From contig JAFZGR010000183.1 of assembly GCA_017555325.1 (NCBI GenBank), forward strand, positions 1 through 8,269: a stretch of DNA of 8,269 nt. The letters are read 5' to 3'. A program made the translations under genes and the position numbers. Positions within the stretch are counted from its first letter, which is position 1. Each line of letters starts with the position of its first letter. Positions 1 through 5,481 of this stretch are shown here, in pieces. Source of the stretch: Alphaproteobacteria bacterium (GTDB lineage Bacteria; Pseudomonadota; Alphaproteobacteria; CAAHEQ01; UBA3637). The notes below the pieces were generated by a model, which was given only the letters and a program-made list of their open reading frames with translations, had not been told where the DNA came from and did not search any database.

Positions 1-269
1 GCTCCTGTTTTTTTATCCACTAATTCCCCGTTTTTAAACATTAAAAATGCCGGAATGCTTTGAATATTATAAAGTTCCGGTGTATGTGGTGCTTCATCCA
101 CATCCATTTTTACAATTTTAACTTTATCGGCATATTCTTGTGATAATTCGTCCATAATCGGCAACATTTGTCTGCATGGACCACACCATGTTGCAAAAAA
201 ATCCACAACGACAGGTTTATCGGATTCTAACACCTCAGATTTAAAGTTATCATCATTAATTTGTTGCAT
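1..269 (-). CDS. trxA: Thioredoxin (3' end beyond the window)
   Basis: This encodes a cytoplasmic thioredoxin, the small dithiol protein that reduces disulfides in ribonucleotide reductase, peroxiredoxins and other targets and is itself recharged by thioredoxin reductase. The 89 visible codons show the full front of the fold: the buried aspartate in VDFFATW (D23), the active site WCGPC (C29 and C32), and the cis-proline in the NIQSIPAF segment (P73). Thioredoxins are usually about 105-110 residues, so some 15-20 residues lie off the left edge. The ATG at 267-269 is preceded by AGGAG (276-280), a well-placed ribosome binding site. It lies 70 bp downstream of tsaD on the same strand and has its own promoter candidate in that gap. 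The family call is very secure; which thioredoxin paralogue it is cannot be settled from one window. Confidence 0.96.
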   Translation of the reverse strand, partial: MQQINDDNFKSEVLESDKPVVVDFFATWCGPCRQMLPIMDELSQEYADKVKIVKMDVDEAPHTPELYNIQSIPAFLMFKNGELVDKKTG

Positions 270-302
270 AAGTTTCTCCTTTTTCTTTGTGTTGTTTTTT
301 TA

Positions 303-332
303 TTTATATATATTTTTTAATTTGTTTGTCAA
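303..332 (-). promoter_or_regulatory. Candidate sigma-70-type promoter of trxA
   Basis: On the minus strand a perfect -35 hexamer TTGACA (327-332) is followed, after 18 nt, by TATAAA (303-308); an alternative -10, TATATA (305-310), gives a 16-nt spacer. Transcription would start near 295-298, leaving a leader of about 25-30 nt that carries the AGGAG site of the thioredoxin gene. The element begins just past the tsaD stop codon, so trxA can be transcribed independently even if read-through from tsaD also occurs. I see no terminator hairpin between tsaD and trxA. Prediction by eye only. Confidence 0.55.
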
Positions 333-339
333 GCATGAT

Positions 340-1371
340 TTACAAACTTTCCAATGGCCAACGGGGACGAGCTTTAAAATCAAAACCATCTGATATCCCC
401 AACAAATGCCTTTCCATACCGGCCCAAGCAATCATAACACCATTATCCGTACACAAATTGACAGGCGGAGCCGAAAAAATCAATCCGTTTTTTTGTGCTT
501 TTTCTTCCAACATTCTGCGAACACTTAAATTAGCAGCAACACCTCCGGCAACAACCAAATCTTTGGCAGTTGGGTACATGGATTTAAACATTTCAATACC
601 ATGATCTAATCTGTCTGACATTTGTTTAATAACTGCTTGCTGAAAAGAAGCACAAATATCTTGCTTAATTGTGTCTGTTAAATTCGGTTGTTTTTCAATA
701 CATACCCGCACAGCTGTTTTTAATCCGGAAAATGAAAAATCACACCCTACCCGTCCTTTCATCGGTACAGGAAACTGAAATGCTTTTGGATTTCCTTTTT
801 TTGCCCATAATTCTACATTAGGACCACCGGGATAACCGACTTCAAGCATTTTGGCAACTTTATCAAAAGCTTCTCCTGCGGAATCATCAATTGTACCACC
901 TAATTTTTTATATTTTCCGACACTCTCCACAATGAGTAATTGACAATGCCCACCTGATGTTAACAACAATAAATACGGAAATTTTACCGGATTTGAGAGC
1001 CTTGCCGTTAAAGCATGCCCCTCTAAATGATTAACGGCAATAAACGGTAATTGACGTGCCCAAGCAATTGCTTTTGCAGTCATAACACCTACCAAAACTC
1101 CACCGATAAGACCCGGTCCGCCAGCAACAGCAACAGCAGATAAATCATCATACGTTTTGCCGGCTTTTTTCATAGCTTCTTTAATTAAAACAATACATTT
1201 TTCCAAATGTGCTCTTGCAGCAATTTCCGGAACAACACCACCAAATTGTCGATGTTCGTCATATTGTGACCAAACAACAGATGATAAAATTTCTTTCTTA
1301 TCGTTAACCAAAGCACAGGCTGTTTCATCACAACTGCTTTCAATACCCAGAACAATTTTGTCTTTTGTCAT
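340..1371 (-). CDS. tsaD: tRNA N6-adenosine threonylcarbamoyltransferase TsaD
   Basis: TsaD transfers the threonylcarbamoyl group from threonylcarbamoyl-AMP to A37 of tRNAs that read ANN codons, working with TsaB and TsaE in the cytoplasm. The 343-residue product has the expected family length. It shows the N-terminal GIESSCDETA segment (9-18), GGPGLIGG (84-91), the metal-binding histidines in NHLEGH (H115, H119), LTSGGHCQL (137-145), DDSAGEAFDKVAK, and the late metal ligand in CTDNG (D309). The start at 1369-1371 was chosen because it begins the conserved N terminus and has AAGGA (1382-1386) upstream; a 33-residue in-frame extension to 1470 lies inside the Smr gene and lacks family similarity. 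The ATG overlaps the upstream stop as ATGA, a sign of translational coupling. The partner tsaE is in this window on the other strand; tsaB is not. Confidence 0.97.
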   Translation of the reverse strand: MTKDKIVLGIESSCDETACALVNDKKEILSSVVWSQYDEHRQFGGVVPEIAARAHLEKCIVLIKEAMKKAGKTYDDLSAVAVAGGPGLIGGVLVGVMTAKAIAWARQLPFIAVNHLEGHALTARLSNPVKFPYLLLLTSGGHCQLLIVESVGKYKKLGGTIDDSAGEAFDKVAKMLEVGYPGGPNVELWAKKGNPKAFQFPVPMKGRVGCDFSFSGLKTAVRVCIEKQPNLTDTIKQDICASFQQAVIKQMSDRLDHGIEMFKSMYPTAKDLVVAGGVAANLSVRRMLEEKAQKNGLIFSAPPVNLCTDNGVMIAWAGMERHLLGISDGFDFKARPRWPLESL

Positions 1372-1763
1372 TTTTGTTTGTTCCTTTTTAATGTTATTTG
1401 TAAAACACCACCGCTGTTTATCCACTTTGTTTCTCTGATTTTGTGTGAAAAAACAGGCGTTTCCAACCACAATTCAATTTCACTTTTAATCTTGCCGAGT
1501 TGATTAATCCCTTTTCCTGTTATGATTTTTATTTGTTTGGATTCTTTTTTATAATGTAAATCAATAAATTTTTTAACGGTCTTATAGGCTTCATCTAATG
1601 TATAACCATGTAAATCCAACTCAAACGCCAATTCTCCTTTAGATACACGATATGCGTGTAACTGAGGAGGAAATTCTCGTGGATGCTTGTCCGTTTTTCC
1701 CGAAAGCGGTTTAATGGTTTGGGTAAACTGATTCCAAACATCTATGTCTGCCGTTTGTTTCAT
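1368..1763 (-). CDS. Smr (MutS2 C-terminal-like) domain protein
   Basis: A 131-residue stand-alone Smr-domain protein. Smr domains occur at the C terminus of MutS2 and as free small proteins, and several have nicking endonuclease activity on DNA or RNA; the cellular role of this free alphaproteobacterial form is not well defined. The first ~45 residues are a polar linker of unclear fold. The domain follows with the hallmark LDLHG (49-53) and YTLDEA, then the glycine loop ITGKG (81-85) and a C-terminal SGGVLQITLKR strand (117-127). The last block is less glycine/alanine-rich than the usual GG-x-GA form, a mild divergence. The ATG at 1763 follows the mltA stop by 9 nt, with a GAGG motif that overlaps that stop, and its own stop overlaps the tsaD start by 4 nt. 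The mltA-Smr neighbourhood is common in alphaproteobacteria. Confidence 0.9.
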   Translation of the reverse strand: MKQTADIDVWNQFTQTIKPLSGKTDKHPREFPPQLHAYRVSKGELAFELDLHGYTLDEAYKTVKKFIDLHYKKESKQIKIITGKGINQLGKIKSEIELWLETPVFSHKIRETKWINSGGVLQITLKRNKQK

Positions 1764-1772
1764 TTGTATGCC

Positions 1773-2804
1773 TCAACTTTTAGGCAACAATAAATAATAA
1801 GAACCTTTACTTTTCATCCGACCGGCTTTATTAAAGGCTTTTTCTCCGTGTCCCCAAAAATAATCTGCACGAATCCCCCCTTGAATAGCTTTTCCGATAT
1901 CTTGTGCAACAACAAGTTTTTGAATGTAGACTCCGTCAGGATCTTTTGTGTTTAAATAAACAGGTGTATGCATGGGAATATAGGTTCTGTCAACAGCAAT
2001 GGATCGTTCTGGTGTTAAAACAACACCTGCGGATCCGTAAGGGGATTCTCCCTGTATTTCCTTGAAGAAAATATAACGTGGGTTTTCCGCCATAATTTTT
2101 CGTCCTTTTGAGGGGTTTTCTTTTAACCATTGACGCATATTTTGCATGGAGTGCAAATTGCGAATACCGTATGAAGCAAAAATACTGCCTAATCCTTTAA
2201 ATTTTCGGTTGTTATTCCCGGCATATCCCAGTTTAATTTCACCATCAGGTGTAATCATCCGACCAGACCCTTGAATTTGTAAAATAAATAAATCGACGGG
2301 AGAATCCGCCCATGCAATAACAGGAGCATTGATACCGTCTTCTTCGATATCTGCTCGGGTTGGATAAGTTTTGCCGTTTTGATAACCATACGGAACACCA
2401 TAAACAGGAACCTGTGATTGTGAAACCCGATGACGAGTTCCTGTTAATTCCGCTTCATAATAACCGGTCATAATACCTGTTGTTTCACCATAAGACATCA
2501 CCAAATACGGGGTTAGCTGATTTTCAATATAGCGTTTAATTTGATACGAATCACTTGTGCGATATCGCTGTAATCCGACACAAAAATTAACCCATTGTTG
2601 ATTTGGATTTTGACAAGACCGTAATAATGCAGGCAAAGCTTCTTCAAAATTTTCATAGCTCCACCCCGGCAAGGCTGTAAATGGAACTTCTTTAAGTTTA
2701 AAAGCCCTGCCCTGCGATAAATTGTGTGTTGACGGACAACCACATAAAAACAAAGAAACGGCACAGGTTAATCCAATAGAAAACAGGGAATTTATTTTAT
2801 ACAT
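1773..2804 (-). CDS. mltA: Membrane-bound lytic murein transglycosylase A (MltA), lipoprotein
   Basis: MltA cleaves the MurNAc-GlcNAc bond of peptidoglycan non-hydrolytically, leaving 1,6-anhydroMurNAc ends, and normally sits on the periplasmic face of the outer membrane. The 343-residue product opens with a lipoprotein signal peptide: a short basic start, a hydrophobic stretch and the lipobox L20-C21-G22-C23, so C23 is the likely lipidated residue. Family landmarks follow: GYYEAELTG, the ADSPVDLFILQIQGSGR segment, and the C-terminal 3D domain with AQDIGKAIQGG and R-x-DYFWG, which contains the conserved aspartates D302 and D314, one of which should be the catalytic acid. I chose the ATG at 2804 because a GAGG motif lies about 8 nt upstream and the signal peptide begins there; an ATG at 2828 would add eight residues and has no good binding site. 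The gene overlaps the Tim44-like gene by 8 nt. Confidence 0.95.
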   Translation of the reverse strand: MYKINSLFSIGLTCAVSLFLCGCPSTHNLSQGRAFKLKEVPFTALPGWSYENFEEALPALLRSCQNPNQQWVNFCVGLQRYRTSDSYQIKRYIENQLTPYLVMSYGETTGIMTGYYEAELTGTRHRVSQSQVPVYGVPYGYQNGKTYPTRADIEEDGINAPVIAWADSPVDLFILQIQGSGRMITPDGEIKLGYAGNNNRKFKGLGSIFASYGIRNLHSMQNMRQWLKENPSKGRKIMAENPRYIFFKEIQGESPYGSAGVVLTPERSIAVDRTYIPMHTPVYLNTKDPDGVYIQKLVVAQDIGKAIQGGIRADYFWGHGEKAFNKAGRMKSKGSYYLLLPKS

Positions 2805-3387
2805 AAAAAGCCTCGCTTTGAGTTGCATTTAAAACCCATTTATTTTTAATTTTTTTAAATGTCCAAAAATCCGTTGTTTTGGCTATGCTCATGGCATCAC
2901 CTTCAATAACATTTCCATCGGAATCTTTTAAAATATTAATTTGTTCCGTTTCAAAACAAACGGTAATTTTATCCTTTTGTTCCGAAGAGTGTATCACCTC
3001 GGCTTTGTTGAAGCAAACAAGTGAAAATTCCATTTTTTCGCCCCGTTCTTGCCGTTCTTTGATTAATTTTTCAAAGGTTTCAAAAACAGCTGTATCTGTT
3101 TGTGAACGCAAAACAGCTAAATCACCATTAGAAAAAGATTCGCAAACAGATTGAAATATCATTTTTGCTTTTAATAAAAAAGCCTGCTGATTCATTTTTT
3201 CCATTTCGGCCAAATTAAGCGGTTCTTTTAACAGTTTCATTTCAACAACTTGTCCAGTCTTTTCAGAAATAAATCTTAATTTTTCAGGAAGTTGAGGTTG
3301 TTTAACTGACTGTTTCCCCAAACTTTTATATAAAACAAAAACCAAAAACGCAATAATTCCGCCTAAAATAATATTTTCAATAAACAT
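2797..3387 (-). CDS. Tim44-like (TimA-type) domain protein with N-terminal membrane anchor
   Basis: A 196-residue protein with one N-terminal hydrophobic segment (about residues 6-24) and a soluble C-terminal domain resembling the mitochondrial import protein Tim44. In alphaproteobacteria this family (TimA) is anchored in the inner membrane; its bacterial job is not well established, although it has been discussed as an ancestor of the mitochondrial import motor subunit. Supporting features are the charged linker (~25-65), the helical block with SFSNGDLAVLRSQTD (~85-100), FEKLIKERQERGE, the strand ITVCFETEQI and the terminal TTDFWTFKK / WVLNATQ block that is typical of the domain. It is slightly short for the family. 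The ATG at 3387 has an AAGGA-like motif upstream, somewhat far at about 13 nt. It is first in the left-arm operon and divergent from secB, which is the usual alphaproteobacterial arrangement. Confidence 0.87.
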   Translation of the reverse strand: MFIENIILGGIIAFLVFVLYKSLGKQSVKQPQLPEKLRFISEKTGQVVEMKLLKEPLNLAEMEKMNQQAFLLKAKMIFQSVCESFSNGDLAVLRSQTDTAVFETFEKLIKERQERGEKMEFSLVCFNKAEVIHSSEQKDKITVCFETEQINILKDSDGNVIEGDAMSIAKTTDFWTFKKIKNKWVLNATQSEAFYV

Positions 3388-3412
3388 TCTGTTCTTTTTT
3401 CCTTTTTTTCTC

Positions 3413-3441
3413 TTTACAATTGATTTAAACGACTGTATACA
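3413..3441 (+). promoter_or_regulatory. Candidate secB promoter
   Basis: TTTACA (3413-3418) and TATACA (3436-3441) are separated by exactly 17 nt, five of six matches to the consensus in each hexamer. Transcription would begin near 3448, giving a leader of about 45 nt before the secB ATG with its GAGGA site at 3479-3483. The -10 box lies in one copy of a CTGTAT direct repeat (3433-3438 and 3446-3451). Prediction by eye; no experimental support. Confidence 0.5.
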
Positions 3442-3449
3442 TATTCTGT

Positions 3450-3478
3450 ATTTAAGCCGAAAATTAAATTTTTTTCAA
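3450..3478 (-). promoter_or_regulatory. Candidate promoter of the Tim44-like/mltA/Smr/tsaD operon
   Basis: On the minus strand, TTGAAA (3473-3478) and TTAAAT (3450-3455) are spaced by 17 nt. Initiation near 3443 would give a leader of about 55 nt to the ATG at 3387. The -10 box is a weaker match than that of secB. The element lies wholly inside the predicted secB leader, so the two promoters point at each other across a few base pairs. The surrounding sequence is AT-rich, which raises the chance of a false match. Confidence 0.35.
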
Positions 3479-3493
3479 GAGGATTTTTACAAA

Positions 3494-3952
3494 ATGACAG
3501 AAAATACACAACAAATGGTACCCAACATTCAGGTAAATGCTCAATATATCAAAGATCTTTCTTTTGAAGCACCTGCTTTACCACAAATTTTAACAGAAAT
3601 CACATCCGCACCTGCCATCAGTGTTAACGTTGATATTCAAGTTAACAAAACAGACAATGAAAATATGTTTATGGTTGATTTAAACGTAAAAGCTGCTGCA
3701 CAAACACAGGATACAAAAAAACCGATATTTATTTGTGAATTAACATACGGCGCTTTGGTAACACTTGAGGTTCCGAAAGAACATATGGAAGGTGTTTTAT
3801 TGGTAGAAATTCCACAATTATTGTTCCCTTATGCACGTGCAATTGTTGCAAACACAACACGTGAAGCCGGTTTACCGCCATTGCAAATCAACCCAATTGA
3901 TTTTGCTTCCTTATATCGGAATAAAGTGGCACAAACAGAAACAAAACAATAA
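3494..3952 (+). CDS. secB: Protein-export chaperone SecB
   Basis: SecB is a cytoplasmic homotetrameric chaperone that keeps precursor proteins unfolded and delivers them to SecA at the Sec translocon. The 152-residue product has the usual length and the family blocks in order: YIKDLSFEAP (18-27), a beta-rich core with NVKAAAQ, ICELTYGALVTLE (80-92), LLVEIPQLLFPYAR (102-115), and the C-terminal LPPLQINPIDFASLY (127-141). The block before the last is E-A-G-L-PP where many homologues have a GGFPP-like form, a minor variation. The ATG at 3494 has a GAGGA site (3479-3483) about 10 nt upstream. It is a single-gene transcript: a strong terminator lies just downstream and the gene to its left is divergent. 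SecB is typical of proteobacteria, and its pairing with a divergent Tim44-like gene supports an alphaproteobacterial origin. Confidence 0.97.
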   Translation: MTENTQQMVPNIQVNAQYIKDLSFEAPALPQILTEITSAPAISVNVDIQVNKTDNENMFMVDLNVKAAAQTQDTKKPIFICELTYGALVTLEVPKEHMEGVLLVEIPQLLFPYARAIVANTTREAGLPPLQINPIDFASLYRNKVAQTETKQ

Positions 3953-3972
3953 AGAAATAAAATTTATACACT

Positions 3973-4008
3973 AAAAGACAAAAAAGGTTTGCTTTTTTGT
4001 CTTTTTTT
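3973..4008 (+). terminator. Rho-independent terminator of secB
   Basis: The inverted repeat AGACAAAAAAG (3976-3986) and CTTTTTTGTCT (3992-4002) forms an 11-bp stem with a 5-nt loop (GTTTG), extendable by three A-T pairs outward, and runs into seven T residues (4002-4008). It lies 20 nt after the secB stop and separates secB from the tsaE operon. The stem is AT-rich, as expected in this genome, but perfectly paired. Confidence 0.85.
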
Positions 4009-4034
4009 ATAGTAAGCTACCTTATCATTATATA
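4006..4034 (+). promoter_or_regulatory. Weak candidate promoter for the tsaE-amgK-murU-addB operon
   Basis: TTTATA (4006-4011) and TATATA (4029-4034) are 17 nt apart and overlap the tail of the secB terminator. A promoter is expected somewhere in the 42 nt between that terminator and tsaE, but this match is modest in an AT-rich background. It would start RNA near 4041, inside the tsaE ribosome binding site; using TATCAT (4023-4028) as the -10 would place the start a little upstream. Treat as a location guess only. Confidence 0.22.
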
Positions 4035-4050
4035 AATATGAGGTGTTATT

Positions 4051-4461
4051 TTGAAATATATAGCTGAAACGGAAAAGGATACCGTTGAAATCGCAACACA
4101 ATTTGCCAAAACCCTAAAAGTTGGCGATATTGTTGCATTATACGGAACACTCGGAGCCGGCAAAACGGCTTTTTGTCGGGGATTTATTCAATCTTTAACA
4201 GGAATGGATATTGAAGTTCCCAGTCCAACATTTACATTATTGCAAACATATGATACAAATATGTATCCAATTTATCATTTTGATATGTATCGATTAAAAC
4301 AACCGGATGAAGCCTATGAGTTAGGCATTGAAGATGCATTTACCGAAGGTGTATCCTTAATAGAATGGCCTGAAAAATTAGGACATTTACTCCCCAAAAA
4401 ACATATTCGTGTAACCATAACGATTTTACCTGATGAAAAACGGGAAATTATTATTGATTGA
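4051..4461 (+). CDS. tsaE: tRNA threonylcarbamoyladenosine biosynthesis ATPase TsaE (TTG start)
   Basis: TsaE is the small ATPase that binds the TsaB-TsaD complex and allows repeated rounds of t6A synthesis on tRNA. The 136-residue product shows a textbook P-loop GTLGAGKT (32-39), SPTFTLLQTY (58-67), the HFDMYRL block (76-82) and IEWPEK (104-109), all characteristic of the family. The start is the TTG at 4051: an in-frame TGA at 4039-4041 blocks any longer form, the next ATG comes after the P-loop, and GAGGTG (4040-4045) sits 5 nt upstream. Only an ATT at 4048 competes. It heads a plus-strand operon, 9 nt before amgK. Its partner tsaD lies in the opposite arm. The tsaE-amgK-murU-addB order is one I recall as common in alphaproteobacteria. 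Confidence 0.96.
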   Translation: MKYIAETEKDTVEIATQFAKTLKVGDIVALYGTLGAGKTAFCRGFIQSLTGMDIEVPSPTFTLLQTYDTNMYPIYHFDMYRLKQPDEAYELGIEDAFTEGVSLIEWPEKLGHLLPKKHIRVTITILPDEKREIIID

Positions 4462-4470
4462 GAGGGTGTT

Positions 4471-5481
4471 ATGCAAAGAGATGATTTATTGACACAATTT
4501 TTAACACAATCCGGATGGGAAACAGCACATCGTTCTTTATTGGCTCATGATGCTTCATTCCGTTGGTATGACAGATTAACAAAAGATAACGGTGAGAGTG
4601 CGGTTTTAATGAATGCGCCGATTCCGCAGGAAAATCCGGCACAATTTGCCTTTGTGGATGAAATTTTGGAAGAAACCGGTGTTAAAGTACCACATATTTT
4701 TGCCAAAGATTTAATACATGGCTTTTTGCTGTTAGAAGATTTTGGCGATAATACATTTACCCGTTTAATCAATTCAGGAACAGATGAAGAAACTTTATAC
4801 CGAGAAGCAGTTGATTCACTTATTCAAATTCAACAAAACATCCATACAAATAAAGGATTAAAAGAATATGATTTTGATTTAATGTTTTTTGAAGCTTCTT
4901 TGTTACCATTATGGTATGTAAAATATGTTTTAAATAAAGAAATCGATTCGGATGGAATGACTGAGTTTGAGGCAATCTGGAAAGAATTGTATACACTTAT
5001 CCGTCAAGTGCCAAACACCTTGGTTTTATTGGATTATCATGTAGATAATTTAATGATTACAAAAGATAACAAGTGCGGATTATTGGATTTTCAGGATGCT
5101 CGTTTTGGTCCTGTTACGTATGATTTAGCTTCTTTATTGGAAGATGCCCGTCGGTTGGTATCAGATGATATTCAACAAAAAATGTTGGCACATTATTTTG
5201 AACAAATGCCCGAACACAATACAAAAGCATTTAAAGAATCTTATCCGATTATGGCGGTACAGCGTCATACAAAAGTTATTGGTATTTTTGTTCGATTATG
5301 CGTCAGAGACGGTAAAAAACGTTATTTAAAACATATCCCGTTTGTTTGGTCTTTATTGGAAAAACATTTGGATAATCCACTGTTATCTCGTTATAAAAAA
5401 TGGCTGGATACATATATTCCAAAAGAAAAACGGTTGCTTATACCATTTGCAGATGGAGAAATTCCGTCATGTCAAAAATAA
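4471..5481 (+). CDS. amgK: AmgK-like anomeric MurNAc/GlcNAc kinase (APH fold)
   Basis: AmgK phosphorylates the anomeric hydroxyl of MurNAc (and GlcNAc), the first step of the recycling route that MurU completes, bypassing de novo MurA-dependent synthesis; in Pseudomonas this route contributes to intrinsic fosfomycin resistance. The 336-residue product has the aminoglycoside-phosphotransferase fold: an N-terminal lobe with DASFRWYDRL (27-36) and AVLMNAP (44-50), the hinge-like LLLEDFGDN (86-94), the catalytic loop LLDYHVDNLMI (186-196, with D188 and N193), and the metal-binding DFQDA (206-210) followed by GPVTYDLASLLEDARR. Residue 187, before the catalytic aspartate, is leucine where Arg or His-Gly/Arg forms are more usual. 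The ATG has GAGGG just upstream and lies 9 nt after tsaE; the 3' end overlaps murU by 13 nt. The call over a generic phosphotransferase rests largely on the adjacent murU. Confidence 0.87.
   Translation: MQRDDLLTQFLTQSGWETAHRSLLAHDASFRWYDRLTKDNGESAVLMNAPIPQENPAQFAFVDEILEETGVKVPHIFAKDLIHGFLLLEDFGDNTFTRLINSGTDEETLYREAVDSLIQIQQNIHTNKGLKEYDFDLMFFEASLLPLWYVKYVLNKEIDSDGMTEFEAIWKELYTLIRQVPNTLVLLDYHVDNLMITKDNKCGLLDFQDARFGPVTYDLASLLEDARRLVSDDIQQKMLAHYFEQMPEHNTKAFKESYPIMAVQRHTKVIGIFVRLCVRDGKKRYLKHIPFVWSLLEKHLDNPLLSRYKKWLDTYIPKEKRLLIPFADGEIPSCQK

Noticed and set aside
287..604. Open plus-strand frame antisense to the tsaD 3' end, hydrophobic at its start
   Set aside because: It lies opposite a confidently identified gene, its hydrophobic N terminus comes from a T-rich intergenic run, and no family resemblance or good binding site is visible.
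1157..1438. Open plus-strand frame antisense to the tsaD 5' end
   Set aside because: It is a shadow of tsaD with no recognisable domain.
1372..1470. 33-residue N-terminal extension of TsaD
   Set aside because: The extension lies within the Smr gene, lacks similarity to TsaD N termini, and the internal ATG has a binding site and an ATGA coupling.
2513..2764. Alternative minus-strand frame inside mltA
   Set aside because: It overlaps conserved MltA coding sequence in another frame and shows no domain.
3433..3451. CTGTAT direct repeat as a definite operator
   Set aside because: Two 6-bp copies in AT-rich DNA are too weak to claim as a regulator site without conservation; it is mentioned only as a possibility.
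4038..4067. Nine-codon ATG frame overlapping the tsaE ribosome binding site, a possible leader peptide
   Set aside because: Its ATG precedes the GAGGTG site rather than following one, and a chance frame this short is expected; no attenuator-like structure follows.
5400..5468. 23-residue N-terminal extension of MurU
   Set aside because: It lies in amgK coding sequence, is rich in basic and aromatic residues unlike the fold, and the ATG at 5469 has a good GGAGA site.
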